Part shown: positions 49,880 through 61,219 of the stretch, piece after piece
Layout: every line of letters begins with the position of its first letter
How positions within the stretch are numbered: the first letter of the stretch is position 1
DNA from: Antitrichia curtipendula
Taxonomy: Eukaryota > Streptophyta > Bryopsida > Hypnales > Leucodontaceae
Assembly (NCBI GenBank): GCA_951230915.1
Contig: OX579633.1
Coordinates: 55,504,029 to 55,568,028 of the forward strand
Direction: 5' to 3'
Length of the DNA stretch: 64,000 nucleotides
The notes under the pieces: model-generated
What the model was told of the DNA's origin: nothing
The model's database searches: none
The model's input: the letters and a program-made list of their open reading frames with translations, nothing else
Translations under genes and position numbers: made by a program

Positions 49880-52210
49880 CAGATGATGGATGATTTTCAT
49901 TCATTGACTTTTGGACATACACTAGAAGAAGTTTTGAACCCTTTCATGGGATGCATTGCACCTAAGTTGTTGTGTATAATTTTGTACAAATTGTATAGAT
50001 AATAGTTATTAGAATGCATTGAAATTTTAACCTTATATCATTGATGCAGACCCTAGGTGTCTGAAGGATGATAGAGAATCCTTCTATGTATGACAAAAAT
50101 GCAAATGTTCATCCTTGAAATTTTGTGAGAAAAAGGGAGGTATTGCACAATAATTTGACCTCCAATAAGTGCTCCTGGGAAGTTGGGATTTTTGAAACAG
50201 ATGATTCACACCATACCCAAAAGGATGATTTCCACGGTAACCAGTCTGACGTTCCAAGCTTAAAAGACAATGAATTATTCTTGCATTCTAAGCACAAGCA
50301 TACAAAACAAAGAGCTCCACCAAATGTTTTCTCACACACTGACCTCAATGCACACTGACCTCAATGTAAAACTCTCAATGAGTAAGATCAAATTCTAATT
50401 AAATAATTAATTTACTTTTTGTAACACAGTATTGGAGCTTCTGGCCATTCAAGACACTTTTTTCTTTGAAAATGTTATACAAAACTGAACCTTGAAGTGA
50501 GTCTAATGGGGCAGGTGCCAGCATGGATGTTAGTACAAAATTTCAAGGAGTTCACTTAGAGTGTCCATTAGAAACCACGTATGAACAAAACTTTGAACCC
50601 CCTACTTATTTTTTGAATTTTAAATAAAATAAAATAAAATAAATATGAATAGATTTGCCTACTTTGAAAGTTTATGTTTTGAATTATTGATATTTTTATT
50701 TGTTAATAATAATTAGTTACAAATTTTTGAAGTAAAAAGATGCACTATAGAACTGAAAAATAACTTTCACACCCCTATATTATATAAGAAAAAATTTCTA
50801 AAAATTTCTAAAAATAATTTTCTATTTAAAGCTCATTTTGAATTGAATATTGATTCAATGGTCATCTAAATGTGTTCTCTATAATTATTTGAGTTGAAAA
50901 ACATGCCATTTTAGTTCATTCTCAATCTCTTCTAGAAATCATTTTATATTTTATTTGAGTTGGAAATTTTGGCAATAGAAATCTATAGTCATTATTAAAT
51001 AATGCTCAAAATTTTAGGTTGAAATTATAGTTTATTAAAAATCACTTGTTTGTTGTAGTAGAACTAAGTGCACCCCTAGATAGCGCCGAGTACAAAATAA
51101 ATTGGCGATATTCCATTTGTCCAAATGGTGACATGTATCTTCACAAAAGTCTAATGTCAAGCCACAACTAGGATAGGTATAGGCAATTTTGTTAAAATGA
51201 CGGTATTCCATTAGTTTGGCACTTTTAACAATTCAGACCGTGCGCTCTAAAATGGTTTGAAATCTATACCTATTTTAGATTTATGAAATCTATATCAGTC
51301 TTAGATAACTAAAATCTATAAAATTCCTAGATTTATTTAATTGTGTGGTCTAAAATTTATACTAGTCTTAGATTTTTGAAATCTATATCTGTTCTAGATG
51401 TCACTTTTATGGTTCAGAGTGGGCACTTTGAAAATGGCACATGGAATACCGCCATTTTAACGAAATTGCCCATAGGTATAGATTTGGGTTTTAACATTTA
51501 TATCTTGAAATGCGTCAAAGAAATAGAATATTGTTATTTTTTTTATTGAAATTGACATTATCCTTAAAATGCCATGCTGGTCACCATGAAAATCATCCTT
51601 TTTTGTACCATGTCAATCATTTGCTTAAAAAAAACCAAGATTGCATTTATTGGAGGTCAAACTATTGAGCAAGACTTCCCCTTTTCACACAAAATTCCAA
51701 GGATGAACATCTACATTTTTGTCTTACATAGAAAGATTCTATATCATCCATTGTGCACTTAATGTCGCAGGAACCTTAAGGGTAGGATGCACTTGGGGGG
51801 GTTCATACTGCTTCAAGAAGGTGTCCATGTCAAGTATCAACATCTCAGTGTGATATCTCCCTTTAATTTATTTTGTACATCATGTAGTTACAAAGTAAAA
51901 TCTTATCCATTGATTGATAGTATTTGGTGCACAAAATTGTACCAATGGTGTTAGAGGAAGGTCTACTGATTCATATAAGTACAAAAGAAATACAACACCA
52001 AATTCCATCAGACCCTAGTTTTGATGCTCCAAGACGTTTAATCTTGTGTTTTTTTCAAACTTTGACTCTTAGTCTTGCATTGCACACACTTTAGGAGTAA
52101 TTCTAGTACCGAGAAGTCATCTAGTGGTGTTGCAAAGTTTTCACATACCCCTAGCATGTGCAAAGAATATGAAAACTTGAAAAGTGCCAAAGTTGAAGCT
52201 ACTCAAAGAA
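49880..52210 (+). repeat. Large repeat block, right copy (partner at 39760-41430)
   Basis: Same-orientation, diverged copy of the block left of the methyltransferase gene. Differences include a 290-bp MITE at 51181-51471, absent from the left copy, and an insertion of about 480 bp (roughly 51640-52130). That insertion contains an inverted partial copy of the block's own text (attggaggtcaaactattg, reverse complement of the text near 40030 and 50150). Confidence 0.6.
51181..51471. mobile_element. MITE of about 290 bp with GGGCAATTT ends and an 8-9 bp duplication
   Basis: The left end (A)GGCAATTTTGTTAAAATGACGG and the inverted right end GGGCAATTTCGTTAAAATGG are inverted repeats. ATAGGTAT(A) stands on both sides (51173-51181 and 51472-51480). 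The left repeat block has the matching unoccupied site at about 41149-41175, with a single copy of the target. An 8-bp duplication fits hAT; 9 bp would fit Mutator. The interior has repeated 'tagattt.tgaaatctata' units. Confidence 0.78.
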
Positions 52211-53137
52211 GTCAAAGAATCACATAATTTCTAGGTCAAAGCTTATATTTTTTGTTCAAAAGCACTTCTGTCATCTTACAAATTGTAATAATTGAAATTC
52301 AAGCACCATCATGCGGTTATTTTTATTTGAAGTGTGCAGTATCTCTTGATTTCCTCACCAGTGATTGGAAAAACCCGGCAGCTAGTTCAAAGTTAGTTCA
52401 AAGTTAGCCGGAGGAATTTGGAAAAACCCCGGTTGCAATTTAAAAACATTGAAAAAAAAAATTGGTGAAAAATCTATAAAATTTCTATTTTGAGTAAAAA
52501 TATAGAGACAATAACCGGATTCAGTCCTTCAAAACCGGTTCAATGTGAGAATTGAAGGAAATTACCCGGTAAAACTCCCAAAAATTCCCGAACATAATTT
52601 GTTCACTTTCGAGGAGAGCCCTTACCTGTGACAGAATGAGTCTGAGCGTTAAGGGGTCGAAGCCTTGCTTCTCCACTTCGATCCACGCATTGAAGACGAT
52701 GAATCACTAGCCAAGCAATGGACTAGCCACGCATCACCGATCTCCAATGCACAGGATGCATCTAACCGCAGCAAATACCCTGGTTCGAGATTAACTTTTG
52801 AATGAAAAGCTGTCTAATCCGCTGTACTGCGAAAACTGTACGTGCTTCCTCAAAAATTGCAACCTTTGCCAGAAGCAGTCAGGATGCATGCAGCACTGTC
52901 TCACGAGTTTCCAGTGCAAATTCCGAGCTGACAATCCAACAAAGCTCTATCTGGAGAATGATATGCACACTTCTGTCAGCCTGGTTGTCGCAGCTAGCCA
53001 TGCAACCTAGCTAGCTTCACAATGAAGAAAAAGCTACCAGTAGTAGCTGCAAGCAATCTCCGATCCCTCGGCCTGCGTCGTTATTAAGTGGGGGGGTAAG
53101 TGGTACGAGTTGGCATGCCTCGCAATTCGCAGGAGAG
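52211..53137. other. Mixed intergenic stretch, partly GC-richer
   Basis: Bases 52600-53100 are less AT-rich than the surroundings and contain two overlapping plus-strand frames at 52798-53014 of about 70 codons. One is Cys-rich, but neither has splice support or a domain. Probably a fragment of a former gene or retroelement. Confidence 0.3.
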
Positions 53138-53947
53138 CACACCAAACATTCTCAATGTTCCCTGTAGGCACTATAACAAAAATCCCCTCCGAGAATTTAG
53201 TTTTTTGGCCTTTTTTCAAGTACACAGGGAATGTAGCTCTCACAGGGAAATGTGAGACAGGGAATTTTGTGCATTTTTCAGGGGGTAATTTGTGCATTTT
53301 TCAGTGATGTCCCCACCTCCAAATCTATTGAATTTGTGAAATTTAATATTTCAAAATGTAGATTTATGCCTCCAAAATCTAAGCTTAATGTAGATTTTAG
53401 CTTGCATAGTCAATACAATTTACAGATTTTGAAAGCTGAAATTTGACGGAAATGTAGATATTGAATTTCCAATCTTATTGGTTTGTACATTTCAAAATTT
53501 GTACATTTCATATTTGCACATTTCAAAATATCTTAGATAGTACAAACTCTAGAGAAAAGTTAGATTATTGTGAAATCAATTGGAATTCATTGCTTTGAGA
53601 TTACATGACAATTTACAAGTCTTATGTGTCCAACCTCACCGTACCCTTGACAATTGATATGGGACAATTGCATCTTTTAAAATCTACCAAATATCAGGTG
53701 GAAAAAACATTGAAATGTAAAATGTATACAAAGTCTACCAATTTGAATTTTACAGAGGGAATTTGGAGAGAATTTATGAAATACTTGCAAAGAAAATCCA
53801 TGGTTTTTTCCTTGTATAGGAATTCTTTGAATATCCCTCCATGGTGACATTAGAACATAGGGAAACATGAAAACTAGGAGAAACTTGCAGGGAAAAACTG
53901 CAGAATCTCCAAATTAGTCAGAGGGAATTCCAAGAAAGTCCGGTGTG
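53138..53947 (+). mobile_element. Non-autonomous CACTA-like element, copy 1 (810 bp)
   Basis: It begins CACACCAAACATTCTC and ends GAAAGTCCGGTGTG, imperfect terminal inverted repeats of about 30 bp sharing the outer CACACC. The 3 bp on both sides are GAG, a perfect duplication. A 3-bp duplication with a CAC-starting terminus is the EnSpm/CACTA pattern. There is no transposase; the open frame at 53605-53847 is present in both copies but shows no domain. Copy 2 is in the opposite orientation 842 bp to the right. Confidence 0.75.
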
Positions 53948-54136
53948 GAGCCGATTGCCCCCAAACACAACAAGATCCCACCATTAACAACAGTGACACA
54001 GAAACAAGCTCAGAATGTCAACAGTGGTAATCGGGAGATTCGATCGAGCAGTGGTAATCGCAGACTTGGCATGCGATCAGTTTATTCCTGAATCGAAAGT
54101 AATGAATGTGACGATGTTGTATGCTTGTCTCCCCAT

Positions 54137-54452
54137 GGGCAATTTCGTTAAAATGGCGAAATTCCCTAACTATGGCAGTTTTCATAGTTCAGAGTGGCCG
54201 CTATGAAATGTTCAACATTCCTAGATTTCGGAAATCTACAAGTATCGTAGATGTTGCTTTCAAAATTCAAATTGTACGGTTTGTAATCTACAACAATTTT
54301 AGATTTCTGAAATCTATAAAGACCAAGATTTCTGAAATCTATAAAGACCAAGATTTCTGAAATCTATATCCATTTTAGATGTCTCTTTCGCAATTCAGAG
54401 CAACTGCTCTAAAAATGGCACATGAAATACCACCATTTTAACAAAATTGCCC
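54137..54452. mobile_element. GGGCAATTT-family MITE, copy 2 (316 bp)
   Basis: It lies in the spacer between the two CACTA-like elements. The left end GGGCAATTTCGTTAAAATGG and inverted right end GGGCAATTTTGTTAAAATGG match 18 of 20. The flanking octamers ctccccat and atcccctt agree at 6 of 8 positions, consistent with an old 8-bp duplication. The interior includes about two and a half tandem copies of a 25-bp unit ('agatttctgaaatctataaa...') at about 54299-54372. Confidence 0.7.
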
Positions 54453-54789
54453 ATCCCCTTTCAGTTGGAGATTCATGTATGTGCTATGCAATCCAAATCA
54501 AACCATGATTTTCGCAAATCATTTTGATCATTCAAGCTTGAACTCTTCATGCCCCTCGCTCGACCCTAAATCTTAACTAAGGTGATTTGATATGCTCGAG
54601 ATGATCCATCTAGCTACGTGTGTGCACCATCAAGAACTTGATCTTGCAATATTCACAAATTATAATTCTAAGATTATGGCGTGTGCCTTCAAAAAGTGGA
54701 TAAGAATGTGGTTTATATAATTTTTGATAGTATGGTAGTGTATAACCATACTTGGCATAATGTATGATCATATTTGGCGACGTACGTAA

Positions 54790-55597
54790 CACACCGGACT
54801 TTCTTGGAATTCCCTCCGACTAATTTGGAGATTCTGCAGTTTTCCCTGCAAGTTTCTCCTAGTTTTCATGTTTCCCTGTGTTCTAATGTCACCATGGAGG
54901 GATCTTCAAAGAATTCCTATACAAGAAAAAACCATGGATTTTCTTTGCAAATATTTCATAAATTTTCTCCAAATTCCCTGTACAAAATTCAAATTGGTAA
55001 ACTTTGTATACATTTTATATTTCAATGTTTTTTCCACCTGATATTTGGTAGATTTTAGAAGATGCAATTGTCCCATATCAATTGTCAAGGGTATGGTGAG
55101 GTTGGACACATAAGACTTGTAAACTGTCATATAATTTCGAAAGCAATGAACTCCATTGATTTCACAATAATCTAACTTTTCTCTAGAGTTTGTACAATCT
55201 AAGAAATCTCGAAATGTGCAAATCTGAAATCTGCAAATTTTGAAATGTACAGATCAATAAGATTGGAAATTCAGTATCTACATATCCGTCAGATTTCAGC
55301 TTTCAAAATCTATAAATTGTATTGACTATGCAAGCTAAAATCTACATTAAGCTTAGATTTTGGAGGCATAAGTCTACATTTTGAAATATTAAATTTCACA
55401 AATTCATTAGATTTGGAGGTGGGGACATCACTGAAAAATGCACAAATTACCCCCTGAAAAATGCACAAAATTCCCTGTCTCACATTTCCCTGTGAGAGCT
55501 ACATTCCCTGTGTACTTGAAAAAAGGCCAAAAAACTAAATCTGCGGAGGGGATTTTTGTTATAGTGCCTACAGGGAACATTGAGAATGTTTGGTGTG
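54790..55597 (-). mobile_element. Non-autonomous CACTA-like element, copy 2 (808 bp), inverted
   Basis: It starts CACACCGGACTTTC and ends GAATGTTTGGTGTG. Read on the minus strand it is a close copy of 53138-53947 along its whole length, including the open frame (54906-55130 minus). The bases TAA flank both sides (54787-54789 and 55598-55600), a perfect 3-bp duplication different from that of copy 1. The two copies are therefore independent insertions rather than arms of one element. Confidence 0.78.
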
Positions 55598-55633
55598 TAA
55601 TTAATTAATGAACTTACCTTCAAGTGTATTTAT

Positions 55634-55822
55634 GGACAATTTCATTAAAATGGCGGTATTCCAAATGCCACTTTGATGGTGTGCCATTTTCACCATTTAG
55701 GATAGGTATAGATTTCAGAATGGCCGTTCTGAACCATTTGGGACAAGTATAGATTTAGAACGGCTGTTGTGAACTGTTTTCATACCATTTAAAAAAATAT
55801 CGCTGTTTTAATGAAATTGCCC
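55634..55822. mobile_element. GGGCAATTT-family MITE, copy 3 (189 bp)
   Basis: The left end GGACAATTTCATTAAAATGG and inverted right end GGGCAATTTCATTAAAACAG are inverted repeats. The flanking octamers gtatttat and atatttct agree at 6 of 8. It is shorter than the other two copies, and the interior has repeated 'taggataggtatagattt'-like text. Confidence 0.65.
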
Positions 55823-56398
55823 ATATTTCTTCTAACCTGATCCCGTGACTCTGGAGAAGAAGCTACCGAAGCCGGATTTTCCGCCACTACTAACCAGCAA
55901 TCTGATAATGGAGTCTACCTCGATGTTGTACTCAAATAGCGTCTTGTCGAAGAACTATGGCTCTCGAAGAAGAAAACGGGCAGTATACATATACATATAC
56001 ATTAAACACTGTCTCGTATTTACTCATAGTAATACAGGGTATACAAACCGACTGATAGAGAATTGATAGGCACGCTTATCACATGTGCCTCAATTCTTCA
56101 CAAGTCTTATTTGATATCTATAGATCAGTACATGCGGTGCTGCTCAAGCATAAATGTATTTCCGCTCCAGATCACTACCTCCGAACATTTTCACATTCCG
56201 AGTATAATATTGATAACATGGACCATCACCAAAACCAGTCGCCACACACTCTTCTCGTTTGTCACATATCTGACCGATCGATCCACCCACAAGCAAAGTG
56301 TCCTTTGTCCACTTCTCGAATAATGTCTAGCTAGGTGAAACCCAAGTAGTACCCAGATGCTACCCTGGAAAGTGGGCAAGAACACTCCGTTGCAAGCT

Positions 56399-58428
56399 CT
56401 ATACATCGACAACACTAGCAATTGCGGGATTTTCCTCGTCGACGCTCTGCAAGTGCTGGTTCCAAATGATCTTGTACTTCAACCAGTACGAATCCTCAGG
56501 GTTCATTGGATAGTCGTAGTTGCACCCGGCTTCCTCATTACTATTCGAGCACAAACACCCTTGGCTGGCGAAGTACTTGCAGTCATTGTCCCAGTCGCAC
56601 CATCCGGAGTTCCAATCAGTAGCACGGCTCGCGCGGTCGGTGGTCCAATCGCAGCGAAGCGCCGACGGTCCGTAGGACCGGCAGCAAGCGCTGCCGGCGT
56701 CGTAGTGGCAATCGTCGTTATAATTATGGCAACCATTGCAGCGACGAATGCAGAGGTAATAACCCGTGTGCTGCATCGACAAATCGTACTCCGGCACCAT
56801 CAACTGCGCGTCGTCGTTCGACTGACCGGTCGTCCTTACCAGAGGACACCCCGTCGCTTTCCACCCCTCGTAATACGCCTGCAAAGCAATATTCAAGAGT
56901 CATAATATAATATATCATTCAACCAATCTTCAAACTCATGCAAATCATGCCTTTGATCAGAATCATATCAGCTGATTTCGTTGCAAACTCATAGAGCAAA
57001 CTATCACAAATGCTAAAGGAGACATATCCCAGACGATCGATGAACCCTTTGTGACATCAAGATGGTATACTGCCGTTATGGTTGGATATAAACCTGAAGT
57101 CCGAGAGCTCGCTTATCGTCGTCGCCGTTGCGGTCCGAGCGACCGCGCAAGAAATCTCAGACGGGAAGATACTCGTAGCGCACCGGCTGCCGGTCAACAT
57201 CCTCTTCGTTCAAGAACTTCTCAAGGAGCTCGGGAGTCGCTGAACTGCTGGCAAGTTTGCTTCGCGTCTCCGCTGTACCGCCCTTGACGCGCTTGGTGTC
57301 CGTGGTGGTGAGTTTAGCAGAATCCCGGCGTTCGCTCTCGCCATAGCCAGCGCAAGCTTCAAGCGCGCCCACGTTTTTCAAGCCCTCAGCCTTGACGCAC
57401 GCTTTTGCTTGCATCTGCCACTGGCTGGATTGGAGCTCAGACCTAGCGCTGCTCCAGCTCTGATACACGGCGCCCGTGTAGGCCATGTACACGATGTGCG
57501 ACCCCCACGTGTTCATGAAGTTGCGGAATGGCGACCACGCATTGTCCTTATGTGAGTCTTCCACAAACACGGGCAAGTTGCGGAAGTCCTTCATGAAGTC
57601 GTCCTTGAGCTGGAGGTCATTGAGGTCGGAGCCCCGAGGGATGTAGGTCTTGCTATGGAAGCGCATGGCGTGCACTTGGGCCACTTTCACATTGGTCTCA
57701 GATCCTGTCACACTGCTGAACTCGGATTCCACGTTGAAAGACACTCCCTTTGCAGTTTCGCTCACTCCCATCTCTGCAGCGATCTGCGTACAATGCAGCA
57801 CACATTACAAGCAGCTGCCATGTATCAATCATTATCAGCAATGCAATCGATGCCAAAGGACTTATCTACTGTAGTTGTTTTCACCGAAACTCGAGAAGCC
57901 CACTCCTAGAATTTGAGAACCATTGGATTCAATCAAACACTTCGCAATGTTCCTTCCGTTAGAACTGGAAGCGTATTCTGTGACTAGATTTTGATTTAAC
58001 AAAATTCTGCAGCCAGTGAACCAACATCACCACTGTTGAGGAGCAGTACTCTTAGTACTGAGTGACCCCATTCTGTTAAAACTGAAATTGACCCATGGAA
58101 GATTGAATGCATATCATACCGACTGCTTGAACTGGTCGCTGCTCTCAAACCACTTGGAGTTCATGTCGGTGTACGAGTTCTTGGACGTCTCAGCGATGCA
58201 GTTCATATCCTCAGCATCGAAAATCAACGGGTCCGAGTTGTGGTCGTTCTGCAGGTTCACATTCGGCAGGTAGACTATCCTTCCGAGAGATTTGACTGCA
58301 GCATTGTTGGCTGCAACAGCACCGAACTCTCTAGCATGGACGAATATTTCTCCTCCAATCGCCGTCACAAGAAACAAGCATGATATCCATCTGAGTTCAA
58401 CAACATTCACAAGTAAATCGGTGAGCAT
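56399..58428 (-). pseudogene. MACPF-domain protein with Cys-rich tail, in-frame stop
   Basis: Three exons in agreeing phase: 58120-58428, 57094-57783, 56399-56878. The N-terminus is hydrophobic (WISCLFLVTAIGG), a likely secretion signal. The middle exon holds the MACPF signature region (FRNFMNTWGSHIV, Gly-Ser-His near residue 197) and downstream QWQMQAKACVKAEGLKNVGA and CAGYGESERRD, typical of membrane-attack-complex/perforin proteins that form membrane pores. The last exon encodes about 160 residues with 13 cysteines. A TGA at 57157-57159 interrupts the middle exon in frame. The same frame then stays open for 21 codons to a good donor and on through the last exon. As read, the product would stop at 311 aa, without the Cys-rich tail. 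Alternatives are a base error, a population polymorphism or an unrecognised intron. The start is uncertain (another ATG at 58464, or an upstream exon). Confidence 0.72.
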
Positions 58429-58519
58429 AGCTAGTTGTAAATGAATCAAGCATACATGCTGCATATTGATGTAGACTTGCCATGGTCAGTAGCACGTTGC
58501 CATATTGCACTAGCAAACT

Positions 58520-58738
58520 CTAGTACATCAACCTCCACTCAGCACAGAAATTGAATTCTATCAGAATGGCACTCCTAATGAAGTTATTGGTACGATCAAT
58601 GGAAATCCTGGCATGGTCTGAAGCAGCAAAATAACGTCCACGCATCTGAAGTTGAAGCAACATGCAAAATGACAGCATAAGCAATATTAGTTGTCCCAAC
58701 CGTGTGGTCAATGTCAAAAGATCCATGGCCATCTTCAC
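58520..58738 (-). other. Possible first exon (signal peptide) of the MACPF gene
   Basis: An open frame here encodes a Met followed by a strongly hydrophobic stretch (LGQLILLMLSFCMLLQLQ), which would suit a signal peptide about 100 bp upstream of the MACPF exons. No donor site was found that joins in the phase required by the next exon, so this may be chance. Only transcript data could decide it. Confidence 0.25.
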
Positions 58739-58739
58739 A

Positions 58740-61219
58740 AGTTCTACTCCAAAACAGGGGTAAGCTTAGGGTGGGATCAAGACCAAGAGAAGACTGTGAT
58801 GGGAGGATGAACTTCTCAGCTCGATTTATAGTGGCGTCCATGTCAGAGATGCACAAGCATCGGTACCAGGAATGCAGCTCGGGCATCAATAGAACGTCCC
58901 ATGGTTTTCTCGTGGTTCACAAAAGGTTTAAGGTGCTTGCTTGCAGTTCTCAGGGCAATTGACACGTACTTAGAGTTAATGCGAATTGGCCAATATCGCT
59001 AGAAGCAATGCATGCGCGACCATGCTGCAACCATGTCAGAGCAGGTCATGCAAAACTCTACTCTGAAGCCATCTGGAGTATAATGTGCGGCGTTATCCTC
59101 GTGTGCTTGAAGCCAAGGAAAGTTCTTCAAACACGTCGTTGTTACTGGTTCTTCCGTAAACATATCCCGAGAGCATCCCCACAGCTCGCTCGCGAAACAA
59201 GCCATCTTCGACATTTGGCGTGCCCAAACTACACCGTGATTCAGACTATGGATAGCACGCAGAATCTCCTGACCTGGACGTTACACACAGCGGGAAGCTA
59301 CGTTCCTGTGCAACTAGCTAGGACAAGAAACATAGCATAAGGAGCTTGGACAGGAGCTTCTTAATTCAGCAATAGAATGTGTCAAGTTTGCCATGTAGTA
59401 TTCAATTTTAAAACCTTGTGAAAATAATGGACATACTATCAACTCCCCAGAACTACTCGTCAAGCAGGCAGACTCGTCTATCTGTTTCACCAGCAACTTC
59501 TTACCGTAATTGTTCCGCACAAACTTCACAAGAATTTTGCGTAATTTTGCGTAATTTTGCAGGCATTTGACTACAGACCAAGTAGCTTTTGAACCTTGGT
59601 TCCACCATATGAGATAAGATATGTGTATCATTTATCTGTAGACATGAATAGTCTCCATCCATTGTGCATAATTGATGCCAAGAGAAGGGGAGAATGTTGC
59701 ATGTCACACAGAATTTTCTTACTGTGGGGCAATTGCAAGAGGCAATCGTATACGGGTAGTTAGTACAGCCCAGCCTAAGTTCAAATGTTTTTAACTGAGT
59801 ATCATTTTCTCCGAAGAGGTAATATATAGCGTGTTTTTCGTGATTATCCTTCCAAGTACAGTATAGTTATTCTGTCCTGTCCTTTTTGCAGCACATTCCC
59901 TACCTGAGTACCTGCCCATGCTGTCACAAAAAGAACTTTTTATTTTATTATCGTTTTCGTCGTGCACTATGTTTCTAAACATGTCACTGAGAAGGAGATC
60001 AAATTTCGCTTCACACAGTGAGTGCACCATTTTAATATTTTATTAACCTTAAAGGTCATGTCAAGTCTGAATGTGCGGTAGATCTTCAAGCAACTAGCTA
60101 GAGCCTGTGGTTTACTTTGGAGCTCGCTCTTCTGAGTCCTGCATATCACGGAAAACGGAATGATATCAAAAAGTAGGCTTATCCCTTCGACATTTGTTTG
60201 AGTTCTGAATCAAGTTAGGAAATACCCTGCAATCGAGGAATGGCACGTCATCCTAGACTCATATTCAGAAAAAGACCTATCATGGGATGCCCTCCAAATT
60301 CAAACGCCTTAGTTTCCAATTTTCCATATGCCAAAGCTCCAAATGGCCCCCCTTGTGTATTGACCCTCCACAAATGTATGTTGTGGGCCTAACGAGAACC
60401 CACTGTCCCCCTTGTAGATCTTGGCAAAGGCTTTCTAACAATGTATTGCACATTCACATCCGATCCTCGCACACGCGGCAACTAATAGATGAAGTTTGCT
60501 TCATCTACTCGTAACTTCCAATCCAAAAACTTGTATAAGCTCTAACAAGCACCACTAGATTTGTAGACCTCCAAATGGACGTTAGGTCCAATCAGAACTA
60601 AAAAAAAAAGGTCAACAAACCTATAGAATACTTATATAACCCTAAACCTTAAACCCTTGTTATAAAATTTCCTATTTTGTCATTCAAAGATTTTTTTTAT
60701 AATATAGGTTTTAATTGATTTTTTTCCATCTTGCATAATTGACATTTAATTTGTGCACAAATTAAAGCCTACCCTACCCCATTTGGGTTCTTTCAACAAT
60801 GTAATTTAACTGCATGGTTGTAGCTTGCTACTGTATTCCTCACAAGATTAGGCACAGTCAAAGTTACCACACATCCGTCCAAAGCCAAAGCCAGCCAGCC
60901 GTTCAGCTTCCATCAGCTCCGTTCCAACCATGCCATTCTCCCAGCCACGGCAGTGAGGTTCCTCCCTCATGAGTGTTGGACGTTTCCTGTTTGTCGAACT
61001 GAACAGAAACTAGATTGATCGGCAGGTCACGCACACACGTGTGCACGCATGGCACCGCACCTTCGTGACTGGGGTTGAGGTACCCGTGTTACGCATCCAC
61101 TACGCTCCACTATCTTCGGTTGAAGTCCGCCTTGAAGGGAAGAGGCTACCCATTTCTGGCCACTTTGCCACGGCAGTTATTGGAAGCAACCCATTCCTGG
61201 TCAACCCCCACATTTTGGC
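58740..61219. other. Gene-free stretch between the MACPF gene and the LINE
   Basis: No recognisable protein. A short tandem repeat (attttgcgtaattttgcgta, 11-bp unit, three copies) lies at about 59532-59560. The remaining open frames are short and without domains. Confidence 0.45.

Noticed and set aside
53138..55597. A single 2.46-kb foldback or Mutator element with 810-bp inverted repeats
   Set aside because: Each arm has its own terminal repeats and its own 3-bp duplication, so two independent insertions explain it better.
56357..56905. 182-codon plus-strand frame (Val/Arg-rich)
   Set aside because: It is the antisense shadow of the Cys-rich MACPF exon, which has correct splice phase and a balanced composition.
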